51,310 bases of DNA from a gamma proteobacterium symbiont of Taylorina sp. (GTDB taxonomy: Bacteria > Pseudomonadota > Gammaproteobacteria > GRL18), in contig JAHXIV010000044.1 in assembly GCA_025655455.1 (NCBI GenBank), positions 1-51,310 of the forward strand, written 5' to 3'. This document shows positions 34,110 to 43,542 of the stretch, piece by piece. Every line of letters starts with the position of its first letter. The first letter of the stretch is position 1. The notes beneath the pieces were generated by a model, which was given only the letters and a program-made list of their open reading frames with translations, ran no database searches and was not told where the DNA came from. Position numbers and translations under genes: made by a program.

Positions 34110-35450
34110 TTACTCCGTTAATAAACTGTCATCACCTGTTCTAAGCATAGCTGAAAACTCGGAAGTATCCAGTAATGCACACATCTGATCAATCACAGTG
34201 CCTAATAACCAGCGTCTTTTTGTCCTTGATGAACGCCATTTAACCGAATCAGCCTGTAAACTTATGACTTCTATAACTGACTCACAGGCCAGCCCCCAGC
34301 GACTATTATCTATCAATATTATATGCTTAAAGCTTTGATTTTCCACATAATGTTCCGGCCAGCGGTTTTTTGGAACCACTTGTTGTAAGGTATCAACAAC
34401 AGGGACATTAATACCCTGATTACGAATCAATCCCAGATACCAGGAAGCATGTCCCGGCAGCTCGCTCACATAATCATCTCCCCATTCAAGAATACCATTC
34501 AGCTCATTCAGCGGCACAGCCAATTTTAAACCTGCAATTGAAAATAAAAGTACCTGAAAACCTGATTCAGCCCAAGCCGGTGCATTTAATGTCTTACCAG
34601 CCAAAGCATTGCTTTGTTCCTGAAGTTTTATTTTTTGTTGAAGTTCCTGTTCCAGCTTTGCGACACGAGCCAAATCAGATTCCAATTGTGCCTGACTGGC
34701 CGATGCCTGTGACAAAGCACTAATTTGCTCTTTAATTTCTGTATCACTTAGAGTTTGTATTTTTGGTAAAAACAGACTTAAATCCAGTTCAGGTGCATCT
34801 TTTATTTCTATCGGCTTTTGTATCGTCTGGCTGGCTTGAGTTGTCTGAGTCTGAGACAATATTGTTGCATCATTAGCAATAATCTTTGGCTTTTCTATAC
34901 TATGTTTGTCCACAACATCACAAATTTTCTGTGGCTGAATTGATTCCGGCTTAGGAATATTTCTCTGCTGAGACCTGTTTTTCTTCGCGGAAGTCTTTTC
35001 CGCCGGATTAGTTTCTTCTGCCATTACTTTTATTTTCTGTTTTTGACTTCTGGGTTTTAAAACCTGCTCGATAATATGACCATCTTTATCTTTTTCTGTA
35101 AATACAATACTGGCGGCAATCGATCTCTGTTCATTGGATCGGACTGCTCTGAACTCCAGATCTCTTGGTTTAGGAGAAAGCGGCCCGGGGCTAATTACTT
35201 TTTTCTTCTGCGCTATACGCAAAAGCTCAGAAACCGGAGTTTCTGTTACTTGTTTTTTACTCTTTGCAGTTACTTTGTATTCATCAGTGCAGATGTTATC
35301 TATTTCAGATTCAATCTCGGTATTATTTTCAACAGAAGACTGCTCCTCTAACTGAGCATCATCAGACAATAGTAATGAATCAAAATAAAACTCTAAGGCT
35401 TTATCCTGATCCACGACTAATAAGGTCTGTTTATTCTGCTCTTCATTCAT
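34110..35450 (-). CDS. parP: CheW-domain protein, ParP-like polar array anchor
   Basis: The 446-residue product has a long, low-complexity, probably disordered front (1-230; many Gln, Lys and Ser), a short coiled coil (about 240-275), and a C-terminal CheW-like domain (about 295-440; FQVLLFSIAGLKLAVPLNEL, SWYLGLIRNQGINVPVVDTL). In Vibrio, ParP uses such a domain to hold CheA arrays at the cell pole together with ParC. The gene lies 4 nt after a ParA/ParC-type ATPase gene, which supports this name. Assignment rests on layout and context more than on identity. Confidence 0.7.
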   Translation of the reverse strand: MNEEQNKQTLLVVDQDKALEFYFDSLLLSDDAQLEEQSSVENNTEIESEIDNICTDEYKVTAKSKKQVTETPVSELLRIAQKKKVISPGPLSPKPRDLEFRAVRSNEQRSIAASIVFTEKDKDGHIIEQVLKPRSQKQKIKVMAEETNPAEKTSAKKNRSQQRNIPKPESIQPQKICDVVDKHSIEKPKIIANDATILSQTQTTQASQTIQKPIEIKDAPELDLSLFLPKIQTLSDTEIKEQISALSQASASQAQLESDLARVAKLEQELQQKIKLQEQSNALAGKTLNAPAWAESGFQVLLFSIAGLKLAVPLNELNGILEWGDDYVSELPGHASWYLGLIRNQGINVPVVDTLQQVVPKNRWPEHYVENQSFKHIILIDNSRWGLACESVIEVISLQADSVKWRSSRTKRRWLLGTVIDQMCALLDTSEFSAMLRTGDDSLLTE

Positions 35451-35454
35451 TGCT

Positions 35455-36225
35455 TTATTCAGCTAATAAGGTATCTAATAATAAATTATAGGCGGTAGCA
35501 CCTCTGGTATGCGGGCTAAAGATCGGAATAGGAATACCATCTCTTGCCGCCTCTCTGAATTTTGTATCAACAGGAATTATCGTTTTCTTTAAGGATTTTG
35601 CATCATATTTATTTTGCATGATTCGCAAACACTCAATAGCAGCACGGGTTCTACGATCAAACATGGTTGGGATGATGGCATAATTCAACGGAACTTTTCG
35701 TGCCCGATTAATCATAGCTAAAGTTGCAAGCATTCTATCCAGCCCCTTTAGCGCCAAATGTTCTGTTTGCACCGGTATTAATAGTTGATCACAGGCTGCC
35801 AGTGCATTGATCATCAAAATACCCAACATGGGAGGACAGTCAATAAAAATATAATCAAACTGGCCTTTGAGATTTAATAATTGTCTTGCCAGAACCAGAC
35901 CCATTCCTTCTCTGGTACCCAGCTGTTTATCTAAAGTAGCAATCGCAGTAGATGCCGGCAGAATAGATAAATAATCAAACTGTGTTGCATATATTGCCTC
36001 ATTAATATCCATCTTCTGCTTAGATGCCGCTTTTTGAAACACAGTATAAACACTTGTTTCCAGACTATCAGGATCCAAACCGAAATAACTACTCAGGGAA
36101 CCATGGGGATCCAAATCAACCATCAGAGTTTTTTTATTTTTTAAGGATAACCATCCAGCTAATGAAATAGCTGTCGTTGTTTTACCAACACCACCTTTTT
36201 GATTTGCAACAGCCCAAATTTTCAC
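35455..36225 (-). CDS. parC: ParA-family ATPase (ParC-like, polar chemotaxis)
   Basis: The 256-residue product begins MKIWAVANQKGGVGKTTTAI, with the deviant Walker A of ParA/MinD ATPases. LMVDLDPHGSLSSYFG is switch I, and YIFIDCPPMLGILMINAL switch II. In Vibrio and Pseudomonas the ParA copy placed in the chemotaxis operon directs arrays to the pole. No parB gene or parS repeats are near, so plasmid or chromosome partition is unlikely. It is not the true symbol of chromosome partition ParC (topoisomerase IV). Confidence 0.8.
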   Translation of the reverse strand: MKIWAVANQKGGVGKTTTAISLAGWLSLKNKKTLMVDLDPHGSLSSYFGLDPDSLETSVYTVFQKAASKQKMDINEAIYATQFDYLSILPASTAIATLDKQLGTREGMGLVLARQLLNLKGQFDYIFIDCPPMLGILMINALAACDQLLIPVQTEHLALKGLDRMLATLAMINRARKVPLNYAIIPTMFDRRTRAAIECLRIMQNKYDAKSLKKTIIPVDTKFREAARDGIPIPIFSPHTRGATAYNLLLDTLLAE

Positions 36226-36303
36226 GAGAATTTACCTATATCAATAAGAACATTTATACCCAAACAACCTATAACAAACCACAACAAAAACCATGCATAA
36301 ATT

Positions 36304-36344
36304 AAGCCAACAACAAAACATGATAAAAATTAACGAGTTGGCTT
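36304..36344. terminator. Weak hairpin behind motD
   Basis: aagccaac (36304-36311) pairs with gttggctt (36337-36344) over a 25-base loop in the 128-nt gap between motD and the ParC-like gene. The T-tract on the minus strand is poor, so this may be a weak terminator, an attenuator or chance. Confidence 0.3.
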
Positions 36345-36353
36345 TATTTTCTC

Positions 36354-37241
36354 TTATTGAGTATCAAAAACTGGATTAAACCTTTGTTTTTTATCCTTTA
36401 TTTTTCTAATAGAAGTTTTTTTAGGTGTTTGATTAAGGCTTTTAATTCTTTGCTGCATTATTTGACGCGGATCACCCTGTCCCAGAACAACCAGATTAAC
36501 TCTGCGATTTGCATTACGTCCTGCAGCCGTTGCATTATCTGCAACCGGACGGTATTGACTATAACCAATAGCCTGCATACGTTTCGGATCAATACCCTCT
36601 TCTTCAAACAGATGAACCACACTTGCAGCCCGGGAAGAAGACAGCTCCCAGTTAGACGGAAATTTTTTTGATTTTATAGGACGATTATCAGTAAAACCTT
36701 CAACTTGAATATCATTGGGATAGGAATCTAATAAACGCGCAATGGTTGCAAGAACATCTTCAGCATCTTCTGAGAGTTGTGCATTACCGCTGCCGAATAA
36801 TATACTGGATTTAATATCAATCTCCAGCCAGAAGTCAGTTTTTTTAATACTGATTAATTCATCATCAATCAAAGACTTAACTGCCTGACCAATTTCTTCA
36901 GATAAAGCATCCAACTCCGGATTATCTGGAACAGCCAAAGAGTTGCCATCTTCTTCCGGAGAGGGTAAACGTTCTGGCACAGGTATATTGACTAATAATT
37001 GATTACTCGGCGTTACAGGTATTGGGATGCTATCATGTTCAATAGGCGTAGGAGAACTTGGACGGGATTCAAAGACAACATTCAGGGTATCCGATAAAAT
37101 TCGATATTTACCCTCATTAACAGAAGAAATGGAGTACATGACAACAAAAAAGGCAAATAATAAGGTAATAAAATCTGCATAGGACACCAGCCATCGTTCG
37201 AGATTAACATGTTCCTCGTGTTTTTTTTTACGCCTTGACAT
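36354..37241 (-). CDS. motD: Flagellar motor stator protein MotD (MotB family)
   Basis: The 295-residue product has a basic N-terminus, one transmembrane helix with the proton-relay residue Asp23 (LVSYADFITLLFAFFVVMYS), a linker rich in proline, and an OmpA-like peptidoglycan-binding domain (about 160-265; IQVEGFTDNRPI, NWELSSSRAASVV, ANRRVNLVV). With MotC it forms a stator anchored to the cell wall. It follows motC by 28 nt. Confidence 0.92.
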   Translation of the reverse strand: MSRRKKKHEEHVNLERWLVSYADFITLLFAFFVVMYSISSVNEGKYRILSDTLNVVFESRPSSPTPIEHDSIPIPVTPSNQLLVNIPVPERLPSPEEDGNSLAVPDNPELDALSEEIGQAVKSLIDDELISIKKTDFWLEIDIKSSILFGSGNAQLSEDAEDVLATIARLLDSYPNDIQVEGFTDNRPIKSKKFPSNWELSSSRAASVVHLFEEEGIDPKRMQAIGYSQYRPVADNATAAGRNANRRVNLVVLGQGDPRQIMQQRIKSLNQTPKKTSIRKIKDKKQRFNPVFDTQ

Positions 37242-37269
37242 GACAGGCCTTTTATCTCCAGGTTAAAGT

Positions 37270-38055
37270 CTATAGATCGTTGATATTGCTGCTGATATTC
37301 AATGAGGAAGCCTTATCAAGATAACCTTCCAGTTTCCGTTGAATATTTCTGGGGTTTTCACCTTCAGCAATAGAAACCAGTCCTTCAACAATCATTTCAC
37401 GATAGTGAACTTCATTACTGACCAATATTTTTAATTTGGTGGAAATAGGTATCAAAATCAAATTAGCCAATCCAACCCCATAAATAGTAGCAACAAAGGC
37501 AACGGCAATACCACTGCCTAATTTACTGGGATCAGATAAGTTCCCCATCACATGAATCAAACCCATTACAGCACCAATAATACCTATAGTAGGAGAAAAT
37601 CCTCCCATTGATTCATATATTTTGCTTGCCAGGATGTCAAAATCTTCTTTTGCATCAATTTCCAATTCCATAATAGAACGCATTATCTCCGGTTCACTCC
37701 CATCTACCAAGAGTTCCAGCCCCTTGCGCGCAAACAGATCTTCTTCCTCTTCTGCTACCAGCTCAAGTCCCAGCAGACCTTCTTTTCTAGCCACACTACT
37801 CCACTCAACAATACGTCCAATGGTTTCTTCTGTATGAAAACGCGGGGGTAGAAATACCCAGGAAAACATCTTTAAACCACGCAGGAATATAATGGCTGGT
37901 GACTGTAACATGACAGCACCAAAGGTACCACCGATGACAATTAATGCAGCCGGGCCGTTCACCAGAGTTAAAAGATGACCGCCATCAAGAAATTGACCCA
38001 GTAATATAGCGCCAATACCAAGAATCAATCCAAAAATACTTAATAAATCAATCAT
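37270..38055 (-). CDS. motC: Flagellar motor stator protein MotC (MotA family)
   Basis: The 261-residue product has four transmembrane helices: the first pair at about 1-55 (IFGLILGIGAILLGQFL and PAALIVIGGTFGAVML), and the second pair around 150-200 (SPTIGIIGAVMGLIHVMG and AVAFVATIYGVGLANLIL). A charged cytoplasmic loop lies between, as in all MotA/MotC proteins. It conducts protons or sodium with MotD and drives rotation. It lies directly behind cheA; in Pseudomonas cheB sits between them. Confidence 0.92.
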   Translation of the reverse strand: MIDLLSIFGLILGIGAILLGQFLDGGHLLTLVNGPAALIVIGGTFGAVMLQSPAIIFLRGLKMFSWVFLPPRFHTEETIGRIVEWSSVARKEGLLGLELVAEEEEDLFARKGLELLVDGSEPEIMRSIMELEIDAKEDFDILASKIYESMGGFSPTIGIIGAVMGLIHVMGNLSDPSKLGSGIAVAFVATIYGVGLANLILIPISTKLKILVSNEVHYREMIVEGLVSIAEGENPRNIQRKLEGYLDKASSLNISSNINDL

Positions 38056-38135
38056 TGTTATTATTCAAGAGCCTTCAGCCCAACTTGGAATTTGCAATCA
38101 TCATTTTGGTAATATTAAATACCAACATCAACAAA

Positions 38136-40319
38136 TTAACTCAGATGTGATGACATCAGAGTAGGCACATCAAGAATCAAGGCAATTTTTCCATCACCCG
38201 TAATAGTCGCTCCTGCCAGGCCGTCCGTCCCCTGCAGAAGAGAACCAAGCGGCTTAATCACGACTTCCTCCTGACCAATCAGATGGTTAACCACAAAACC
38301 TACCTTCTTTGTACCAACATGAACCACGACGACATGTCCGGCATCTGGGAGTTCATCATATTCAGAGCCTTTAACCAGCCAGCGGGTCAGATAAAATAAA
38401 GGTAAAGGTTTGTCTCTCACCATAATAACTGACTGACCATCTACAGTATTCGTTTTAGTTAAATCAAGGTGAAATATTTCATTCACACTGACTAACGGCA
38501 GGGCAAAGGCCTGATCTTTCAGCTTCACCATCAAGGTCGGCATAATCGCCAGTGTAAGAGGAACCTTAATGGCAATGCGGGTTCCTTTTCCTTCTTCCGA
38601 ATCAATATCAATACCACCATTGAGCTGGGCAATACGGGTTTTTACCACGTCCATCCCAACACCACGTCCGGATATATCTGAAATTTCATCTTTAGTGGAA
38701 AAGCCCGGCATGAAAATCAGGTTATAACATTCTTTATCATCCAGGCGGGCAGCAGCATCTTCATCCATCAAACCTTTTGTAACCACTAGCTTGCGTAATT
38801 TATCTGCATTCATACCGGCGCCATCATCTTCAATAGACAGCATAATATGATCACCTTCCTGCTCTGCAGTTAAGACGACTGTTCCCTGCCGTGGTTTACC
38901 CATTTTTTCACGCTCATCAGGCATCTCAACACCATGATCAACTGAGTTTCTAACAAGATGCACCAATGGATCAGCCAGAGCTTCAACCAGATTTTTATCC
39001 AAATCAGTATCTTCACCAACCAGCTCAAGCTTAACTTCTTTTTTCATAGTTCGTGAAAGATCACGTACCACTCTGGGGAAACGACCAAATACTTTTTTAA
39101 TCGGCTGCATACGTGTTTTCATAACAGACATTTGTAAATCTGCTGTCACTACGTCCAGACTACTGACCGCCTTGGACATTTCTTCATTACCAAATGATTG
39201 TTCCAGGGTAACCAGGCGATTACGTACCAGAACCAGTTCACCCACCATGTTCATAATGTCATCCAGACGTTTGGTATCAACACGAACAGTTGCCTCTGCC
39301 GGAACCGGAGCAGGTCCACCTCCAGTTTCAGCTTTTTTGCTTTTTGCCGGTTTCGCCTTTGCTGACGGGGGAGGAGCTGTTTTTTTAACTTCAGCTGGTT
39401 TGGGAGTCACTTTCGCTGCTGGCTTTTGTACCTCCGCTGCTGGTTTTTGTGCCTTCTCTGATGGCTCCTGCCCCGGAACAATAGAAGCAGAATTCACTTC
39501 TCCAAATTTTCCATTGCCATGGATATCATCTAATAAATCTTCAAATTCACTATCTGAGATTTCATCATCTGCTAAAGCTTTGCCAGCTCCTACTTTTTTA
39601 TCAGCAGCAGGAGGTTTTTCATCTATAGATGAATTTTCACTTGTTGTGGGTGTAGCATCAGCCGCATTAAATTGACCCTTACCATGCAATTGATCCAGTA
39701 AGTCTTCAAACTCATCTTCACTGATATCATCAGAGGCCTTAGATTCATCTGCACCGCCATTCATATCAAAGAAATCAAAATCATCATTTGAATCATCCTC
39801 TGCTGCTGCCGGTTCACCCAGAGAATCCAGTAAATGTTCAAATTCTTCATCCGTGACATCTTCTTCTGTATCAGAAGCAGACTGAACTTCTGCAGCAGGC
39901 TCTGCGACCAGTGCAGGTTCTTCAGCGACATCACCTTTTAATATTGCATCCAGTGATGATAAGACTTTCGGATCAGCATCCTCTGGTTCAACTCCACCTC
40001 TCAGGTTATCAAACATATCATTGAGTTCATCCAGTACCGGCAGCATAACATCCATGATTTTAGCATCAATCGACAGTTCACCATTACGTAATAAATTGAA
40101 AACATCTTCTGCACGATGGCAAAGTTCAACCAGAGGTGTTAAAGCCAGAAAACCAGCACCACCCTTAATTGTATGAAAGCTGCGAAAAACAGAATTCAGC
40201 AAATCACTGTCTTCAGGCCGCTGTTCAAGTTCAACCAGCTCCTCATTCAGCGTTTCAAGAATTTCTCCAGCTTCGATTAAAAAATCCTGTAATATTTCAT
40301 CATCAGCATCAAACGACAT
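38136..40319 (-). CDS. cheA: Chemotaxis histidine kinase CheA
   Basis: The 727-residue product has the P1 phosphotransfer domain with His49 (FRSFHTIKGGAGF), a long disordered linker (about 125-340), the P3 dimerisation domain (about 345-405), the P4 ATPase domain (NSVDHGVEMP N-box near 460, then DDGAGMN and GRGVGMDVVK), and the P5 CheW-like domain (about 590-725). No CheY-docking P2 domain is recognisable. The linker instead carries three copies of a short motif, xEFEDLLDxLHGxGxF or close (about 157-167, 203-217, 257-272). The frame is intact. CheZ lies 11 nt upstream. Confidence 0.95.
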   Translation of the reverse strand: MSFDADDEILQDFLIEAGEILETLNEELVELEQRPEDSDLLNSVFRSFHTIKGGAGFLALTPLVELCHRAEDVFNLLRNGELSIDAKIMDVMLPVLDELNDMFDNLRGGVEPEDADPKVLSSLDAILKGDVAEEPALVAEPAAEVQSASDTEEDVTDEEFEHLLDSLGEPAAAEDDSNDDFDFFDMNGGADESKASDDISEDEFEDLLDQLHGKGQFNAADATPTTSENSSIDEKPPAADKKVGAGKALADDEISDSEFEDLLDDIHGNGKFGEVNSASIVPGQEPSEKAQKPAAEVQKPAAKVTPKPAEVKKTAPPPSAKAKPAKSKKAETGGGPAPVPAEATVRVDTKRLDDIMNMVGELVLVRNRLVTLEQSFGNEEMSKAVSSLDVVTADLQMSVMKTRMQPIKKVFGRFPRVVRDLSRTMKKEVKLELVGEDTDLDKNLVEALADPLVHLVRNSVDHGVEMPDEREKMGKPRQGTVVLTAEQEGDHIMLSIEDDGAGMNADKLRKLVVTKGLMDEDAAARLDDKECYNLIFMPGFSTKDEISDISGRGVGMDVVKTRIAQLNGGIDIDSEEGKGTRIAIKVPLTLAIMPTLMVKLKDQAFALPLVSVNEIFHLDLTKTNTVDGQSVIMVRDKPLPLFYLTRWLVKGSEYDELPDAGHVVVVHVGTKKVGFVVNHLIGQEEVVIKPLGSLLQGTDGLAGATITGDGKIALILDVPTLMSSHLS

Positions 40320-40330
40320 AATCTATTTCC

Positions 40331-41086
40331 TCAAAATCCCAGGCTTGAAAGTAAGTCATCAACTTCATCCTGACCAGACAGGGTTTCAGCCTTATCGGCT
40401 AATCCTGGTACAACAGGTCCATCCAGAATACTTTTATTTTTATCTTTATCCTTCTGTTCAGGGTCTGATAGTTTTTCAATGCCTAAGTGGTCACTGGAAA
40501 GTTTAATCAAATTAACCAGATTACCTTCAACATCTTCAACCAGTTGAATAACTTTGTATATTATTTGTCCCGTAATATCCTGATAACTCTGTGCCATCAG
40601 TACTTCATTAAGATAGGACATCAGATCCTTACTATCCTTATTGGCAGTTTGTAAAAAAACTTTAAGGGTTTTAATTAATTGACGAAATTCTTCTACCTGC
40701 ATCTCCTTGCGGGTAAAACGATCCCAACTGGATAATAATTCTTCTGTCCCTTCGGTGATATGTTCACACAATGGAATGGCATTTTCGATCTGTGTCATAG
40801 TCGTGTCAGCAGCCTGCTGAGTCATACTAATCACATAATGCAGACGTTCTCTGGCGTCAGGAATATCACTTTCAGCCAGCTCATTAATACGCGAGTCCGA
40901 TCGAAAAGCCTTAAATGTTTCATGTAATTCCCGTGTCAATTTACCTAACTCAGTAAATAGAGTGGTTTCCTTCATGGCAGCCAATTCATCCAGAATGGCT
41001 CTAACTTCTTCATCCTTACCCGCTTCAGCACTGACAACCAGATCTTTAGCACGCTTGATAAAAGCTTCATCAACAACTTCAGACAT
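40331..41086 (-). CDS. cheZ: CheY-P phosphatase CheZ
   Basis: From the ATG at 41084-41086 (MSEVVDEAFIKRAKDLV) the product has 251 residues and is almost all helix. AQSYQDITGQIIYKVIQLVE contains the Gln and Asp residues that stimulate CheY-P hydrolysis, and the C-terminus (GQDEVDDLLSSLGF) is the conserved CheY-binding tail. GAGTGGA lies before this ATG, so I prefer it over an ATG 18 codons upstream. It ends chemotactic signals. Confidence 0.92.
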   Translation of the reverse strand: MSEVVDEAFIKRAKDLVVSAEAGKDEEVRAILDELAAMKETTLFTELGKLTRELHETFKAFRSDSRINELAESDIPDARERLHYVISMTQQAADTTMTQIENAIPLCEHITEGTEELLSSWDRFTRKEMQVEEFRQLIKTLKVFLQTANKDSKDLMSYLNEVLMAQSYQDITGQIIYKVIQLVEDVEGNLVNLIKLSSDHLGIEKLSDPEQKDKDKNKSILDGPVVPGLADKAETLSGQDEVDDLLSSLGF

Positions 41087-41164
41087 ATATTTCCACTCAG
41101 ATAAATTTATATTATTGGACTGACAGCTTTTTTCTAACATATTTGCTACGGCTCAGTTAAACGA

Positions 41165-41551
41165 TTAACCATCAATACGTTCAAAAATCTTATCAATTTT
41201 TTCTTTTAATGTCGCAGCAGTAAATGGTTTCACTATGTAACCATTAACACCAGCCTGAGCGGCCTCAATAATCTGCTCTCTTTTTTGCTCTGCTGTTACC
41301 ATTAAAACAGGCATTTTAGATAAGTTTTCATCTGCTCTAACATGTCTTAAGAGATCAATTCCCTGCATACCCGGCATATTCCAGTCAGTGACAAGAAAAT
41401 CAATACCACCATTAGCCAGTATGGGTACTGCTGTTAATCCATCATCAGCTTCCACAGTATTGGTAAAGCCAAGATCTCTGAGTAGATTTTTTATAATGCG
41501 ACGCATTGTTGAAAAATCATCTACAATCAGGATTTTCATATCTTTGTTCAA
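41165..41551 (-). CDS. cheY: Chemotaxis response regulator CheY
   Basis: The 128-residue product is a single receiver domain. The acidic pocket is Asp11-Asp12, the phosphate acceptor Asp56 (VTDWNMPGM), with Thr86 and Lys108 in the usual places. It carries the signal from CheA to the flagellar switch. The start is a TTG: GGAGG lies 5 nt before it, while the first ATG is four codons further on and too far from that site. It is the first gene behind the fliA terminator, so it probably has its own promoter. Confidence 0.95.
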   Translation of the reverse strand: MNKDMKILIVDDFSTMRRIIKNLLRDLGFTNTVEADDGLTAVPILANGGIDFLVTDWNMPGMQGIDLLRHVRADENLSKMPVLMVTAEQKREQIIEAAQAGVNGYIVKPFTAATLKEKIDKIFERIDG

Positions 41552-41677
41552 ATCAACCTCCGGGTTACAACGACAAGTTTGAGTTTAATTCTAACCCAAA
41601 TCAGCGTCTAAAACAGGGTAATTACTATTATTTTTTAATTTTTTTTTAATATTCTACTGTTAGTATCGACCAGGATA

Positions 41678-41718
41678 AAAAAAACTCAAGTTTTTTAACT
41701 GTTTTGCTGAGTTTTTTT
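41678..41718. terminator. Bidirectional hairpin terminator between fliA and cheY
   Basis: The 11-bp arms aaaaaaactca (41678-41688) and tgagttttttt (41708-41718) are perfect and carry A- and T-runs on both outer sides. It would end flhA-flhF-fleN-fliA transcripts before cheY. Confidence 0.7.
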
Positions 41719-41809
41719 ACAATAAATAGATATAGCAATTAATTTTATATTGAGGATATTATAGATGGGGCAGGTATGAGGGCATTTCTACAGTTTATAC
41801 AATTAAGAA

Positions 41810-42538
41810 CTACAGAACACGCTGTGATAAACGAGATTGCAAACGAATCACTGCCTGGGAATGAATCTGGCTAACCCGTGACTCACTCACACCAATAACA
41901 GCACCAATTTCTCTTAGATTAAGTTCTTCATCGTAATACAGAGCCATCACCAGACGTTCCCGTTCAGGTAAGCATCCGATAGCATCGGCAACAACAGCAC
42001 TTAGATCATCTTTCTGCACACTATCAAGCACACTGGCATGAGGTGTCGGCATATTTTCTATGATAGATTCCTCTCCCAGGCTAATCTCTTCAAAACTTAA
42101 TATTTTATGTCCTCTGGAATCTTGTAAAATACGATTATACTGTTCCAGGCTCATCTCTAAAACAGCTGCAATTTCAACATCTTTGGCTTCTCTACCCTTT
42201 TCACATTCAATTTGTCTGACTACTTCTGCAACTCGACGACTATTACGATGTACTGAACGGGGCGTCCAGTCATTTTTACGCATCTCATCCAGCATGGCTC
42301 CCCGAATACGAATACTTGAGTATGTTTCAAAGCTGGCTCCCAGATTGGCATCATAATTTCTTGCTGATTCAAGTAAACCCACCATCCCGGCCTGAATTAA
42401 ATCATCCAGCTGAATATGTGCCGGCAAACGACTTTTTAAATGATAGGCAATTCGCTTAACCATTGGCGCATATTGTTCAATCAAATCTTCTTTTTGATAT
42501 TGCTTGTAAATATCAACTTGTTTCATTCTCAGAGTCAT
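41810..42538 (-). CDS. fliA: Flagellar sigma factor FliA (sigma-28)
   Basis: The 242-residue product shows region 2 (YAPMVKRIAYHLKSRLPAHI, DDLIQAGMVGLLESARNY, FETYSSIRIRGAMLDEMRKNDW), region 3 and region 4 (LPERERLVMALYYDEELNLREIG, VSESRVSQIHSQAVIRL). It directs transcription of late flagellar and chemotaxis genes. I set the start at the ATG at 42536-42538 because GAGG lies 8 nt before it; a longer frame adds nine codons without a ribosome site. Confidence 0.95.
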   Translation of the reverse strand: MTLRMKQVDIYKQYQKEDLIEQYAPMVKRIAYHLKSRLPAHIQLDDLIQAGMVGLLESARNYDANLGASFETYSSIRIRGAMLDEMRKNDWTPRSVHRNSRRVAEVVRQIECEKGREAKDVEIAAVLEMSLEQYNRILQDSRGHKILSFEEISLGEESIIENMPTPHASVLDSVQKDDLSAVVADAIGCLPERERLVMALYYDEELNLREIGAVIGVSESRVSQIHSQAVIRLQSRLSQRVL

Positions 42539-42658
42539 AACAGCATCCTCATGCCTTATTTTCATTTCTAGTGAGAGCCCTCAGCCAATAAAATTGTCCG
42601 CTGTCGATTTGCAAACATCTTTATCTGCAAATAAGGCGGCGGGCAAGTTTATATTTGA

Positions 42659-43516
42659 TCAAGAGTTAATCAATCTTTCAACAAAGAACTCAAGATGGCC
42701 GCCTGGTCTTTTCGGCATAGGCCATTTATTAATTTTTTGCGCCATCATCCTAAATGCCTGTGCAGAAGGACTTCTTGGAAAAGCCCGGCTAACAGCTGTC
42801 TGTTTTCTCACTGCTTTTCTCAGATAGGTGTCAAACGGGACTGCACCCAGGAAATCCAGTGAAACATCCAGAAATTTATCCGTTACCTTTAAAATTTTTC
42901 CAAACAGTTGACGACCCTCTTTCATATCATGGGTCATATTGGGTAAAATTCGAAAACGATTAATACCCTGATCTTTATTCAACACCTTAATCAATGCATA
43001 GGCATCTGTGATAGAAGATGGCTCATCACACACCACAACTATGACTTCCTGAGAGGCTCTGCAAAAACTGGTTACACTATTATCAATTCCGGCTGCTGTA
43101 TCGATAATCAAGACATCCAGATCATTAGTCAACTCACCAAAGGCATTAATAATACCAGCATTCTGAGCATCTGATAGACCCGCCATAGCAGAGATTCCAG
43201 ATGCCGCGGGGATAATTTTTATACCTCCCGGTGCATCTATAATCACTTCTGCTAATTCATATTCTCCTGATAACACATGAGAGATATTCAGTTTAGGGTG
43301 TAAACCAAGCAGAATATCAATATTAGCCAATCCCAAATCAGCATCCATAATCATCACTTTTTGCCCGGTCTCAGCCAGTGACATAGCAAGATTAACAGAG
43401 ACGTTTGTTTTACCAACCCCCCCCTTACCACTACTCACTGCTATCACTCTGACAGGACGACTCTGATTCATACGTCGTAAACCTTCTGCTTGATCGTTAA
43501 TGACGGGCTGCATCAT
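42659..43516 (-). CDS. fleN: Flagellar number regulator FleN/FlhG (MinD-like ATPase)
   Basis: The 285-residue product has the deviant Walker A motif SSGKGGVGKTNVSVNLA (about 28-44), VMIMDADLGLANIDILLG and LIIDTAAGIDNSV, the hallmarks of MinD-like ATPases of the FlhG group. It restrains FlhF and FleQ so that few polar flagella are made. The usual activation-domain tail with QxxLR motif ahead of Walker A is seen in AEGLRRMN near residue 11. It follows flhF by 26 nt. Confidence 0.92.
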   Translation of the reverse strand: MMQPVINDQAEGLRRMNQSRPVRVIAVSSGKGGVGKTNVSVNLAMSLAETGQKVMIMDADLGLANIDILLGLHPKLNISHVLSGEYELAEVIIDAPGGIKIIPAASGISAMAGLSDAQNAGIINAFGELTNDLDVLIIDTAAGIDNSVTSFCRASQEVIVVVCDEPSSITDAYALIKVLNKDQGINRFRILPNMTHDMKEGRQLFGKILKVTDKFLDVSLDFLGAVPFDTYLRKAVRKQTAVSRAFPRSPSAQAFRMMAQKINKWPMPKRPGGHLEFFVERLINS

Positions 43517-43542
43517 GCTATACCTTATTTTTTTCTATCATA

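Noticed and set aside
35455..36225. Chromosome or plasmid partition ATPase
   Set aside because: No parB gene or parS repeats nearby, and the gene sits between motD and CheW-type genes, the usual place of the chemotaxis ParA copy.
41552..41660. Sigma-28 promoter ahead of cheY
   Set aside because: A GCTGATTT box is present on the minus strand but the -35 partner at the proper distance is poor, so I did not list it.
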